From: Nocardia veterana NBRC 100344
Lineage (GTDB): Bacteria; Actinomycetota; Actinomycetes; Mycobacteriales; Mycobacteriaceae
Reading direction: 5' to 3'
Length of the DNA: 64,000 nucleotides
Assembly (NCBI RefSeq): GCF_000308855.1
Contig: NZ_BAGM01000006.1
Location: forward strand, 1-64,000
Positions 24,796-36,326 of the stretch are shown in pieces; within the stretch, counting starts at the first letter, position 1; each line of letters starts with the position of its first letter. Position numbers and translations under genes: made by a program. The notes below the pieces were generated by a model. That model was given only the letters and a program-made list of their open reading frames with translations. It had not been told where the DNA came from and did no database searches.

Positions 24796-25392
24796 ATGAG
24801 CGCCCGAACTACCTCCGGATCAGTTGTCGCAGGTCAGAGCACCAAAGATGCGATTCGCGAGGCGGCGATCCGGTTGTTTTCGACCAAGGGATTCGAGCAG
24901 ACCAGTTTGCGCGAGGTCGCGGATGCGGTGGGAATCACAAAGGCGTCGCTCTACTATCACTACGCCTCGAAGCTCGATCTGCTGCTCGCGATCATCGAGC
25001 CGATCTTCGACGATATGAAGCAGGTCGTCGACGAACTCGACGGTGTGCCGCACAGTCCCGCCGGCGCCCGTGAAGTGCTGCATCACCAGCTCCGCACCCT
25101 GTTACGGCACCGGACCGCCGGCGCGATGTGCGTGCGTGACACGGTGGCGATCATCAACGCCATCGGAGATCGGCATCCGGACATGTTCGATATGCACCGC
25201 CGCCTGTGCGTGTGGCTGGCCGGACCGGAACCCTCGGCCGAGGCGCAGTTGCGGGCGAGTGCCGCGCTCGAAGTGCTGGGTACCGCGCTCTGGTCGGATG
25301 AACTCGTGCCCGACGCCGGTGACGAGGTCGTCGAGCGCGTGCTGATCGAGGCCGCCCTCGGTGTGCTGAACGGGCCGGGTGAATCGCGCTAG
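24796..25392 (+). CDS. TetR family repressor
   Basis: 198 residues. The N-terminal HTH lies at about 20-65 (REAAIRLFSTKGFEQTSLRE and GITKASLYYHYASKLDLLLA). The C-terminal ligand domain is helical and includes MCVRDTVAIINAIGDRHPD. It is divergent from the mmpL genes with a three-half-site operator between, so it probably autoregulates and represses mmpL copy 2, releasing on binding a small hydrophobic ligand. The stop TAG overlaps the next gene's GTG by one base. Confidence 0.92.
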   Translation: MSARTTSGSVVAGQSTKDAIREAAIRLFSTKGFEQTSLREVADAVGITKASLYYHYASKLDLLLAIIEPIFDDMKQVVDELDGVPHSPAGAREVLHHQLRTLLRHRTAGAMCVRDTVAIINAIGDRHPDMFDMHRRLCVWLAGPEPSAEAQLRASAALEVLGTALWSDELVPDAGDEVVERVLIEAALGVLNGPGESR

Positions 25393-25874
25393 TGCACATC
25401 TCGGCCAGGATCGACTACGCGGTCCGTATATTGCTGGAAATCGCTCGCGCCCAACCGGATTCGGTCAAGGCCGAGACGATCGCCACGGCGCAGCAGATTT
25501 CGCCGAAAATTCTGGAAGCCATTGCGGGGGAACTGCGCCGGGCCGATCTGGTGGTCAGCCGCCGCGGTCCCGACGGCGGCTACCGGCTGGCCCGCGCGGC
25601 CACCGAGATCAGCATCGCGGATGTGATCCGCGCGGTCGAGGGTCCGCTGGCCTCGGTGCGTGGGCAGCGGCCGGAGGATGTGGTCTATTCGGGCGTGGCC
25701 GAGCCGTTGCAGCGGGTGTGGATCGCGCTGCGGGTCAATATTCGTGCCGTGCTGGAGCAGGTGTCGATCGCCGATATCGCCACCGACCGGCTGCCCGATT
25801 TCATCGCCGAACTGGTCCGCGATCCCGGTGCGTGGACCCGTCGCCCGGCGCCGGTCCCGCCCACCGCCGACTGA
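25392..25874 (+). CDS. Rrf2 family regulator lacking Fe-S cysteines
   Basis: 160 residues. The winged-helix N-terminus begins MHISARIDYAVRILLEIARA, with the recognition region AQQISPKILEAIAGELRRA and wing SRRGPDGGYRLARAA. There is no cysteine in the whole protein, so it cannot hold the Fe-S cluster of IscR/NsrR and must sense something else or act constitutively. It is translationally coupled to the TetR gene, and the following ABC exporter begins 152 nt downstream. Confidence 0.88.
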   Translation: MHISARIDYAVRILLEIARAQPDSVKAETIATAQQISPKILEAIAGELRRADLVVSRRGPDGGYRLARAATEISIADVIRAVEGPLASVRGQRPEDVVYSGVAEPLQRVWIALRVNIRAVLEQVSIADIATDRLPDFIAELVRDPGAWTRRPAPVPPTAD

Positions 25875-26025
25875 TCCGGCCGATCGCGACGCCGCCGGAC
25901 GGCCCGGCGTGCCGAGGTGCGGCGATCCCGGCGGGCGGCCCGCGTCCGCCGCATCCGGGAAGCGATGTCGCCCGCCGGAAAATGTTTCCGCCGGCGCCTC
26001 GGAATGACGGTAGCCTGCACCCATC

Positions 26026-27762
26026 ATGTTGATCAGGTTGCTGCGCGCCTTTCTCGCCCCCTACCGCACCCAGTTGGTGGGGGTTGTTGTGCTGCAGCTC
26101 ATCTCCGTCATCGCGATGCTGTATCTGCCCAGCCTGAATGCCGACATCATCGACAACGGCGTCACCAAGGGAGATATCGGCTACATCTGGACCACCGGTC
26201 TGTGGATGCTGCTGGTGTCGGGCGTGCAGATTCTCGCGTCGGCCGGTTCGGTCTATCTGGGTGCGCAGGCCGCGATGGGCGCGGGGCGGGAAATGCGCGC
26301 GGCGCTGCTGCACCGGGTCGGCACCTTCTCCGCGCGCGAGGTCGGGATCTTCGGCGCGCCCTCGCTGATCACCCGCAACACCAACGATGTGCAGCAGGTG
26401 CAGCTGCTGGTCGTGATGAGCGTGACCATTCTGGTGATGGCGCCGATCATGTGCATCGGCGGCATCGTCATGGCGCTGCGCCAGGATCTCGGACTGTCCT
26501 GGATTCTGCTGGTCGCGGTGCCGCTGCTCGGCCTGACGATGGCGTTGATCATCTCCCGGATGGTCCCCGGCTTCCGGCGTGTCCAGGAGCGCATCGACGC
26601 GGTGAACCGGGTCCTGCGCGAGCAGATCACCGGTATTCGCGTGGTGCGGGCGTTCGTGCGCGAACGGCACGAAACCCAGCGCTTCGGGGTCGCCAACGAG
26701 GAGCTGACCACGGCGTCGCTGTTCGTCGGCCGGATGGCGGCGCTGATGTTCCCGACCGTGATGCTGATCAGCAACCTGACCACGGTCGCGGTGATCTGGT
26801 TCGGCGGACACGCGATCGATTCCGGCGAGATGCAGATCGGCTCGCTGACCGCGCTGCTGTCCTACATCATGCAGATCCTGATGGCGGTCATGATGGCTTC
26901 CTTCCTGGCGATGATCGCGCCCCGCGCGGCGGTATCGGCCGAACGCATCGCCGAGGTCCTCGAGACCGACTCCTCGGTGGTGCCGCCCGCGCAGCCGCAG
27001 ACCTTCGCCGGTGATCCGGGCGTCGTGGAACTGTCTGCGGCGCAGTTCAAATTCCCCGGCGCCGAGGAACCCGTCCTGCGCGATATCAGCTTCCGGGTGG
27101 AGCCCGGACGCACCACCGCGATCGTCGGATCCACCGGGTCCGGCAAGACCACGCTGATCAATCTGATTCCCCGACTGATCGACGTGACCGACGGATCGGT
27201 GCGAGTTGGTGGCACCGATGTGCGCCGGCTCGACATGGATCTGCTGCGCTCCCAGATCGGCCTGGTGCCGCAGAAGGCGTATTTGTTCTCCGGCACGATC
27301 GCGGAGAATCTGCGCTACGGCGATCCGGAGGCGACCGACGAACAGCTGTGGCACGCATTGGAAATCGCGCAGGCGGCGGATTTCGTCCGAGCCATGCCCG
27401 AGGGCCTGCAGACTCCGGTCGCGCAGGGCGGCACCACCGTCTCCGGTGGACAACGGCAGCGACTCGCGATTGCGCGCGCCCTGGTGAAGAAGCCCAAGAT
27501 CTACCTGTTCGACGACTGCTTCTCCGCCCTCGACGTGGCCACCGACGCCCGGGTACGCGATGCGCTGCGCCCCGAGACGCGCGAATCCGCGGTGATCACC
27601 GTGGCGCAGCGGGTATCGACCATCCGCGACGCCGACCAGATCGTCGTTCTCGAAGACGGCGCCATGGTCGGCCTCGGCACCCACGACCAGCTGTTGCGCG
27701 AATGCGAGGAGTACCGGGAGATCGTGGAATCGCAGTTCAGTCCCGAGGAGGCGGCCCGATGA
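26026..27762 (+). CDS. ABC exporter half-transporter with degenerate ATPase site
   Basis: 578 residues. Six membrane segments fall within about 15-300 and the ATPase follows. Walker A is VGSTGSGKTTLIN (about 370), the Q-loop VPQKAYLFSG is intact, and the signature is VSGGQRQRLAIARAL (about 472). Walker B is IYLFDDCFSALD, with Asp in place of the catalytic Glu. The H-loop His is missing: TVAQRVSTI reads Gln where AHR is usual. It is therefore the non-hydrolysing half of a heterodimer with the gene at 27833. Its stop overlaps the start of a 25-codon ORF. Confidence 0.9.
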   Translation: MLIRLLRAFLAPYRTQLVGVVVLQLISVIAMLYLPSLNADIIDNGVTKGDIGYIWTTGLWMLLVSGVQILASAGSVYLGAQAAMGAGREMRAALLHRVGTFSAREVGIFGAPSLITRNTNDVQQVQLLVVMSVTILVMAPIMCIGGIVMALRQDLGLSWILLVAVPLLGLTMALIISRMVPGFRRVQERIDAVNRVLREQITGIRVVRAFVRERHETQRFGVANEELTTASLFVGRMAALMFPTVMLISNLTTVAVIWFGGHAIDSGEMQIGSLTALLSYIMQILMAVMMASFLAMIAPRAAVSAERIAEVLETDSSVVPPAQPQTFAGDPGVVELSAAQFKFPGAEEPVLRDISFRVEPGRTTAIVGSTGSGKTTLINLIPRLIDVTDGSVRVGGTDVRRLDMDLLRSQIGLVPQKAYLFSGTIAENLRYGDPEATDEQLWHALEIAQAADFVRAMPEGLQTPVAQGGTTVSGGQRQRLAIARALVKKPKIYLFDDCFSALDVATDARVRDALRPETRESAVITVAQRVSTIRDADQIVVLEDGAMVGLGTHDQLLRECEEYREIVESQFSPEEAAR

Positions 27763-27832
27763 GCTACCTTCGCGCAGCCGCTGATCGGGCCGTCCGGGTG
27801 CGGGTGTCCCGCAGAACACAGGAGGCGGCCCG

Positions 27833-27837
<5 letters not shown>
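27746..27837 (+). repeat. 18-bp direct duplication spanning stop/start junctions
   Basis: The sequence AGGAGGCGGCCCGATGAG occurs at 27746-27763 and again at 27820-27837, 74 bp apart. Each copy carries a ribosome-binding site and an ATGA stop/start overlap. The copies bracket the 25-codon ORF at 27759-27836. Confidence 0.92.
27759..27836 (+). CDS. 25-residue coupling ORF between the two ABC genes
   Basis: ATG 27759 overlaps the stop of the upstream ABC gene (ATGA) and has AGGAGGCGG ahead of it. The stop TGA 27834-27836 overlaps the ATG of the downstream ABC gene in the same way. The product (MSYLRAAADRAVRVRVSRRT then QEAAR) is basic and without known domain. Its last residues QEAAR mirror the EEAAR end of the upstream ABC protein, a result of the 18-bp duplication. 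It is likely to pass ribosomes from one ABC gene to the next; whether the peptide matters is unknown. Confidence 0.6.
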
Positions 27838-31091
<3,254 letters not shown>

Positions 31092-31138
31092 ACGGAAAGG
31101 CCCTGCCCCGTGCGGTTCCGGTCGGCCCGGGTCTCGCG

Positions 31139-31912
31139 TCAGCTGTAGAGCGCGGGCTTGTCCAGGGGTGCGTAGGTGGGCTCGTGCTTCTTCAGATAGC
31201 CGATGCAGCGGTAGCTGATCGGCATGATCAGCACCTCGCACAGCGTCTTCCACACGAAGCCGACGATCACATAGTTGATGAACGCGCCCCAGGTGTTGAT
31301 CCCGATAGCGGTCGCCGCGATCGAGCAGAACACGAGCGTGTCACCGAATTCGCCGGCGACGGTGGAGCCCAGCAGCCGCGCCCACAGATGCTTCTCCTTG
31401 GTGCGCTCCTTGATCAGCACCAGCGTCATCGAATTGAGGAACTGGCCCACCACATATCCGGCGAGTCCGGCGGCGACGAGCTGCGGCGTGGTCCCGGCGA
31501 CGGTGCGGAAGGCGTCCTGGTTCTCGTAGAACCCGGCCGCCGGCAGTCCGATGGCGATCCAGAAGCACACCACCATCAGGATGAGCATGCCGAAGCCGTA
31601 GTAGATGGTGCGGCGGGCGGCCTTGAAGCCGTAGACCTCGCTCAACACGTCGCCGATGACGTAGGCGAGGGGGAACAGGAAGAAGGCGCCGTCGGTGGTG
31701 ATCGGCAGGATCTCGATCGGCCCCAGCGACAGCTCGTGGCCGGTGAAGAACTGCACGCCCTTGGTGGCGCAGATATTCGAAATCATCAAGGTGGCCGTGA
31801 ACAAGGTCACGATCAATGTGAAGGGACCCCCCGCGGCCTGCGCGAATGCTGCGTGTTCGACCGCGGGGCGTCCAGACTCCCCGGTCGGTGTCGTTTCTCG
31901 TGTCTCACTCAC
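31139..31912 (-). CDS. yhhQ: Queuosine precursor transporter (VUT/YhhQ family)
   Basis: 257 residues with about six membrane segments. The family signatures are ATLMISNICATKGVQFF near the N-terminus, ITTDGAFFLFPLAYVIGDVL with its conserved Asp, SEVYGFKAARRTIYYGF, and the C-terminal GEFGDTLVFCSIAA. YhhQ-family proteins import preQ0/preQ1 or related bases. Proximity to tgt supports a salvage role rather than the older vitamin-uptake label. The start is GTG 31912. The first ~30 residues are hydrophilic. Confidence 0.9.
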   Translation of the reverse strand: MSETRETTPTGESGRPAVEHAAFAQAAGGPFTLIVTLFTATLMISNICATKGVQFFTGHELSLGPIEILPITTDGAFFLFPLAYVIGDVLSEVYGFKAARRTIYYGFGMLILMVVCFWIAIGLPAAGFYENQDAFRTVAGTTPQLVAAGLAGYVVGQFLNSMTLVLIKERTKEKHLWARLLGSTVAGEFGDTLVFCSIAATAIGINTWGAFINYVIVGFVWKTLCEVLIMPISYRCIGYLKKHEPTYAPLDKPALYS

Positions 31913-31961
31913 GAGCTGTGCACGATACCGGCAGGAGGCCCCGGTGGAATAGGCTGGACCG

Positions 31962-32501
31962 ATGACGAATCCCGGCGATTCCGACGAATGGTGGAAACAG
32001 TACGGCGGCGAAGGTGTCTCGTCCGATTCGGGCGGCCACCCCTCGGCGACCCCGCCGCCTGATCCGCAGGCCGGATACTCCTCCGCCCCGCATCAGCAAC
32101 CCGGTCCGCATCAGCAGTCCGGCCCCCACCAGCAGCCGGCCCAGCCGACCCCGCCCCCGCCTTCGTATCCCAGCTACCCCCAGCCGCCGCAGCAGCCGTA
32201 CGGCCAGCCCAACTACGGATATCCGAGCGCGCCGCCCTATCAGCCCTACGGTTACGCTCAGCCGCCGCAGCAGGGGACGAACGGTCTGGCGATCGGTTCG
32301 CTGATCGCTTCGATTCTGGGTCTGTGCACCTGCATCGGCTCGATCGTCGGAATCATCCTCGGGGTCATCGCGCTGAATCAGATCAAGGAGCGCGGCGGCC
32401 AGGGCCGCGGTATGGCGCTGGGCGGGATCTGGGTCGGTGCGGTCGGGATCGCGCTGACCATCGTGTGGATCATCATCAATGTGGCGGCCGCGAACTGGTA
32501 G
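31962..32501 (+). CDS. DUF4190 membrane protein with Pro/Gln-rich N-terminus
   Basis: 179 residues. The first ~100 are Pro/Gln/Tyr-rich with repeated HQQPGPHQQSGP-type units. The rest is a two-helix DUF4190 domain: GLAIGSLIASILGLCTCIGS, IVGIILGVIALNQI and WVGAVGIALTIVWIIINVAA. Function is unknown in the family. It is divergent from yhhQ, with 49 nt between, and converges on gluQRS. Confidence 0.85.
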   Translation: MTNPGDSDEWWKQYGGEGVSSDSGGHPSATPPPDPQAGYSSAPHQQPGPHQQSGPHQQPAQPTPPPPSYPSYPQPPQQPYGQPNYGYPSAPPYQPYGYAQPPQQGTNGLAIGSLIASILGLCTCIGSIVGIILGVIALNQIKERGGQGRGMALGGIWVGAVGIALTIVWIIINVAAANW

Positions 32502-32518
32502 GACGACGGGCCGGTAGC

Positions 32519-33439
32519 TCACCCGCGCCGGTCGGGGTCCGGGTGTTCGGGATCCAGGATCCACGGTGCGCGTGGCACATTCGCGGGCGTGAACTGGTCC
32601 AGCAGCGCGCGCGGCGTCGCTCCGGAATATCCGAGCGATGCCGCGAGCAGCGCGCATACCTCCCGCGGCGTTTCGCCGAGCGCGATCCGGTCGCGCAGCG
32701 TGACGGCTCCGTCGCGCTTGGCCAGCCGGGCGCCGTCGGTGTTGAGCACCAGCGGCACATGCGCGTAGGCCGGGACGGCGAGGCCGAGCAGCGTGGCCAG
32801 GTAGGCCTGGCGCGGTGTCGAGGGCAGCAGATCGTCACCGCGCACCACCTGATCGAAGCCCTGTGCGGCATCGTCGACGACGACCGCGAGATTGTAGGCG
32901 GCCGTGCCGTCGCCGCGTCGCAGCACGAAATCGTCGACGAGGCCGCGGTAGCGGCCGTGAATCTCGTCGACGACCTCGAATTCCGTTGTCTGCGAGCGTA
33001 ACCGCAGGGCCGGCGGGCGGCCCTCGGCCCGTTTGGCCGCCCGCTCCGCCGCGGTGAGGTCGCGGCAGGTGCCCGGATAGGCGCCCATCGGACCGTGTGG
33101 CGCTGTTGCCGCCTGCTGTATTTCCCTTCGGGTGCAATAGCATTCGTAGGTCAATCCGGCGGCGCCGAGCCGCTCGATGGCCGCGTCGTAGTGGCGGGTG
33201 CGTTCCGATTGGCGCAGCACGGGGCCGTCCCAGTCCAGACCGATCGCGGCCAGATCCTCGAGTTGGCGCTCGGCCGCACCGGCGCGCACGCGATCGAGAT
33301 CTTCGATCCGGATCCGGAAGTTGCGTGCGGTGCTGCGGGCGAACAGCCAGGCGAGCAGCGCGGTGCGCAGATTGCCGAGATGGAGATCTCCGGACGGGCT
33401 GGGGGCGAAGCGGCCGGCGCCGGCGGTATGCGGCCTCAT
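32519..33439 (-). CDS. gluQ: Glutamyl-Q tRNA(Asp) synthetase
   Basis: 306 residues, a truncated glutamyl-tRNA-synthetase paralogue that glutamylates queuosine 34 of tRNA-Asp. The ATP site is APSPSGDLHLGN (His20-Asn23, HIGH type), the zinc ligands are ECYC (Cys100, Cys102), Tyr121 and Cys125 in YPGTC, and the KMSKS-like loop is LAKR (239-242). The anticodon-binding domain of GluRS is absent, as in this family. The start ATG 33439 overlaps the stop of the DUF309 gene as ATGA; the longer frame upstream is DUF309 antiphase. With tgt and yhhQ it completes a queuosine pathway from import to hypermodification. Confidence 0.93.
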   Translation of the reverse strand: MRPHTAGAGRFAPSPSGDLHLGNLRTALLAWLFARSTARNFRIRIEDLDRVRAGAAERQLEDLAAIGLDWDGPVLRQSERTRHYDAAIERLGAAGLTYECYCTRREIQQAATAPHGPMGAYPGTCRDLTAAERAAKRAEGRPPALRLRSQTTEFEVVDEIHGRYRGLVDDFVLRRGDGTAAYNLAVVVDDAAQGFDQVVRGDDLLPSTPRQAYLATLLGLAVPAYAHVPLVLNTDGARLAKRDGAVTLRDRIALGETPREVCALLAASLGYSGATPRALLDQFTPANVPRAPWILDPEHPDPDRRG

Positions 33440-33903
33440 CCGCGCAGCCGGGGCCGCAGGTCGTCCTCCCGGATGTCGCGTCCGGCCGCCAGATCCGCGA
33501 GCAGATCCTCGGCGTGCGCGACGAGCCCGGGAGCGTCGATGCCGTACGGCGGCTCCGGGGTGGCGCGTAACCGGCCCACCGCCCGTTCGAGCAGGGTGCG
33601 AGCGCCCTTCGGATTTCCGCGCTGGATATGGGTGAGGCCTACGGCGTACTGCGCCAGGCCCTGCCACAGCATCCTTTCCGCGAACGGCCCGTTCTTCCAG
33701 GCGGCCTCGAGTACCTCGTGTGCGTTGAAGGCCAGACCCTCGTCGAGGAGGCGCTGTGCGTAGTCCAAGGTTTCGTCGGGTGGCAGGTCGAGATCATCCG
33801 GAATTCGGGCAACGCCTACGCTACCCGGCGGTAGGGGGCGCCCGAATCGGTCACGAGGACGGGCATTTCGGGCGTGTCCGGCATCGTCGCGATCTCGTTC
33901 CAC
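33436..33903 (-). CDS. DUF309 domain protein
   Basis: About 155 residues. The DUF309 core is clear: TLDYAQRLLDEGLAFNAHEV, LEAAWKNGPFAERMLWQGLA and QYAVGLTHIQRGNPKGA. It is a helical domain of unknown function. The preceding ARNARPRDRFGRPLPPGS segment is typical for actinobacterial members. The start is uncertain: GTG 33903 has GGAG a few bases upstream, while GTG 33936, 33921 and 33906 are alternatives. Its stop overlaps the gluQRS start, so the two are co-translated. Confidence 0.85.
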   Translation of the reverse strand: MERDRDDAGHARNARPRDRFGRPLPPGSVGVARIPDDLDLPPDETLDYAQRLLDEGLAFNAHEVLEAAWKNGPFAERMLWQGLAQYAVGLTHIQRGNPKGARTLLERAVGRLRATPEPPYGIDAPGLVAHAEDLLADLAAGRDIREDDLRPRLRG

Positions 33904-34308
33904 CACGACTCCATGATCCACGCCGAGCAACCGCACGGTTTATCGGGTGCCCGCCGCGGCGATCGGCGCCCGGAATTCGAGGCCGGCGATTTGTTTACCG
34001 GATCATTCTCCTGTCATTTGGCAATTCCTCCGCTATTAGTGAACCGGAATTCGGCAGCGGCAATTCGATGATTGAAAGCGAAAAGACAGCAGACAGTGAT
34101 TGGGGGTGCTGCTAGGGTGCTCTCCCGGGGTTACCCCGAGGGCTGCACCACGGCGGTGTGCACCTCGTGAACCGATCGGTGAATTGAGCAGGTAGTGCGC
34201 TGTGACCAGGCGCATCGTAGGTCTACGCAGTCGTCGTGACCGGGGGCGCCCGGCGAGTGCAGCAGGATTTTCGCGTTATCGACGGATGGTAAAGGAGAGG
34301 CTGAGGTG
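33904..34308. other. Intergenic region before DUF397 gene
   Basis: About 400 nt with lower GC than the surroundings. No coding frame with family character was found. The DUF397 ribosome-binding site AAGGAGAGG is at 34292-34300. A small perfect hairpin CGGGG-TTA-CCCCG occurs near 34127-34139. The promoter for the DUF397 gene presumably lies here. Confidence 0.4.
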
Positions 34309-34515
34309 ATGGTTGATTTCTCCGGTGCGGTATGGCGCAAGAGTAAATACAGCGGGCCCGACGGAAACTGTGTCGAGGTCGCATTTCTGCGCGACGGCAA
34401 TGTCGGGGTTCGAGACACCAAGGACCGTGGCGCCGGACCGGTTCTGGCATTCACGCCCGGGGAGTGGGATGCGTTCGTCTCGGGCGTGACGGCCGGGAAA
34501 CTCGGGCCCGCCTGA
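34309..34515 (+). CDS. DUF397 protein without its usual HTH partner
   Basis: 68 residues: AVWRKSKYSGPDGNCVEVAF, RDGNVGVRDTKD, then AFTPGEWDAFVSGVTAGK, a full DUF397 domain. In Streptomyces and relatives DUF397 proteins are usually encoded right after an HTH regulator, as the antitoxin-like partner in BldB/WhiJ-type pairs. No HTH gene is adjacent here. The ATG 34309 has an excellent AAGGAGAGG 8 nt upstream. GTG 34306 is an alternative. Confidence 0.9.
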   Translation: MVDFSGAVWRKSKYSGPDGNCVEVAFLRDGNVGVRDTKDRGAGPVLAFTPGEWDAFVSGVTAGKLGPA

Positions 34516-34533
34516 CCGACGGCGAACCGGAGA

Positions 34534-34560
34534 GGCCCCGAGTCGCACCGATTCGGGGCC
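34534..34560 (+). terminator. Terminator after DUF397 gene
   Basis: A perfect 8-bp stem GGCCCCGA (34534-34541) / TCGGGGCC (34553-34560), extended by GTCG/CGAT pairing in the loop, is followed by TTGTTGCT. Confidence 0.85.
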
Positions 34561-34679
34561 TTGTTGCTGGGTGCGCAGGTGCGACGGCTCAGCCGTCCCG
34601 TCTCGACGGCCGCGAGGTACGGCCGCCAGGCGACGGTTGCGGTGCGGGAATTGTGGGCGGTTGTGGATATCGTCGGCGG

Positions 34680-36110
34680 GTGGATGTGCTGACCCCGCAG
34701 GATGCCACCAGGTTCTGGCTCTCGCGCCGCGCCTGCAACGACCTGTTCCTGCTGTACTGCTTCGACGACACGGGGGCATCCGAGGCGCGGCTCCGCGCGG
34801 CCGTGCGCGCACGCAGCGCGCGGATCGCGGATCTGCGATTGCGGGTTCGTGAGCGGCGGCTGGCCTATCCGCGATGGGAGACTGGTGATTTCGACGCGGA
34901 TCAGTTCGTTGTGCATGACCTGGACGCACCACTGTGGATGAATGTGGAGGCCACGCTGGGGCACCTGCTCGGCGTGGGCGTGCCCGCCGAACGGTATGCG
35001 TGGCGGTTGCACCTGTTCCGCGGCATTCGTGATGCGCCGGGTGGCGCGGAGCCGGCCCTGGTTGTGGTGCTGCAACTGTCGCATGCGTTGGCGGACGGCA
35101 GGAGGGCGGCGGAAATCGCCCGCGCACTGCTGACCGGATTGGCCGGCGAGACCGACGAGGCCGAACCGGGTGACGGTGGCTCCGAGGCCCGAGGGAACGG
35201 TTCGGGTGCGGTGGCCGGATCGGTGACTCGTTCCGGGCGGAGTCGGCTGGGAGCTCTGCTGGGCGTGGTGGAAGACGGTGCGGCCGAGGCCCGTTCGGCG
35301 GTCTTGCTCCCCGTGGCGATGGCACGCACGGTCCGGCGCGGGCTGGCCGCGGCACGTGCCGACGCCGAACTGCACCGCCGGACCGTGGCAGGTGAGATAC
35401 CGCCGCCGGCAACGGGTTTCGAGCCGACCGTGATCAATCGTCCGCCTGCACCCACGCATCGGGCAGTCCGCATGATCGTGGGGGAGGACCTGCGTGCTCC
35501 CGGCCGTACCGTCACCGTCGTCGCCCTGACGGCGATTTCGCGGGCGCTCGAGCGCTACCTCGCCGCACACGATGCATCCGTCGATCGGCTCGGCGCGCAG
35601 GTTTCGATGGCACTACCGGCGGCTTCGGCCGCGGCCCGCTCGCGCAACAACTATCGCGACCTCGGCGTGGACCTCGCTGTGGCGGAACCCGATCTGCGGA
35701 TTCGCGCCGACCGGATCGCCGCGGCGCTCGCCGACCGCCGCGATCGGGCCACCCACCCGTTGCAGGCCGCCCGCGATCGTGTCACCGATGCCATTCCCGC
35801 GCCGGTGCTGCGCCGCGATATCGCCGGTTATCCACTCGATACGGTCCCCGACCGGATTTCCGGCCACACCGTCCTGTCCAGCGTCGACCGGGGACCGGGC
35901 GATCTCGCGGTCGCGGGCGGGCGGGTCCGGTTCACCGCCGGCTTCCCCGCCCTCGGCGCGGTCATGCATCTGACCCACGGCCTGCACGGTCTGGGAAGTT
36001 CGATCACACTCTCGATCCATGCCGATTCCCGGGCGGTGCCGGATGTGGACGATTACGCGCGGCTCCTGCGCGAAGCGATCCGCGAGGCCGTCGCACGCTC
36101 GGGCCGGTGA
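34680..36110 (+). CDS. WS/DGAT-like acyltransferase with altered active-site motif
   Basis: About 476 residues. The two-domain layout fits the wax ester synthase/diacylglycerol acyltransferase family: N-terminal CoA-dependent acyltransferase-like domain (LTPQDATRFWLSRR near the start) and C-terminal DUF1298-like domain (SMALPAASAAARSRNNYRDL). The catalytic HHxxxDG motif reads SHALADG (Ser134-Gly140): the first His is lost but the catalytic second His135 and the DG remain. A long insertion rich in Glu and Gly (about 155-185) precedes the middle helices. Start GTG 34680 or 34686. Storage-lipid synthesis is the family role; activity here is uncertain. Confidence 0.78.
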   Translation: MDVLTPQDATRFWLSRRACNDLFLLYCFDDTGASEARLRAAVRARSARIADLRLRVRERRLAYPRWETGDFDADQFVVHDLDAPLWMNVEATLGHLLGVGVPAERYAWRLHLFRGIRDAPGGAEPALVVVLQLSHALADGRRAAEIARALLTGLAGETDEAEPGDGGSEARGNGSGAVAGSVTRSGRSRLGALLGVVEDGAAEARSAVLLPVAMARTVRRGLAAARADAELHRRTVAGEIPPPATGFEPTVINRPPAPTHRAVRMIVGEDLRAPGRTVTVVALTAISRALERYLAAHDASVDRLGAQVSMALPAASAAARSRNNYRDLGVDLAVAEPDLRIRADRIAAALADRRDRATHPLQAARDRVTDAIPAPVLRRDIAGYPLDTVPDRISGHTVLSSVDRGPGDLAVAGGRVRFTAGFPALGAVMHLTHGLHGLGSSITLSIHADSRAVPDVDDYARLLREAIREAVARSGR

Positions 36111-36172
36111 GCCGACGGAGAACGCACTGAACAGGGCTTCTCAGGGCTTTTACAACGAGGCCTTTACAAAGA

Positions 36173-36201
36173 ATGGAAGGGTGGTGACCCACTCCTTCCA
36201 T
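36173..36201. terminator. Hairpin between acyltransferase gene and helR
   Basis: ATGGAAGG (36173-36180) plus GTGG pairs with CCAC plus CCTTCCAT (36194-36201), with one bulged T. No T-run follows, so it could be a weak terminator or a leader-RNA structure ahead of helR. Confidence 0.55.
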
Positions 36202-36222
36202 ATTCAATATATAGCCGACCCC

Positions 36223-36242
36223 GGGGCTTGCGGCAAGGCCCC
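36223..36242 (+). promoter_or_regulatory. Rifamycin-associated element (RAE)
   Basis: GGGGCTTGCGGCAAGGCCCC is an inverted repeat that matches the rifamycin-associated element described upstream of rifamycin-resistance genes in actinobacteria. It stands 85 nt before the helR start, after an AT-rich stretch TATTCAATATATAG (36201-36214) that may include the -10 region. Match to the RAE is from remembered consensus. Confidence 0.88.
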
Positions 36243-36326
36243 GGTGATGCCGCACAATGGCCGGCCGAGGTGGGACACGGATGTCCGGTGCGTGACCGCG
36301 ATCGTCGAGCGGAGAAGTGAGGGCAT

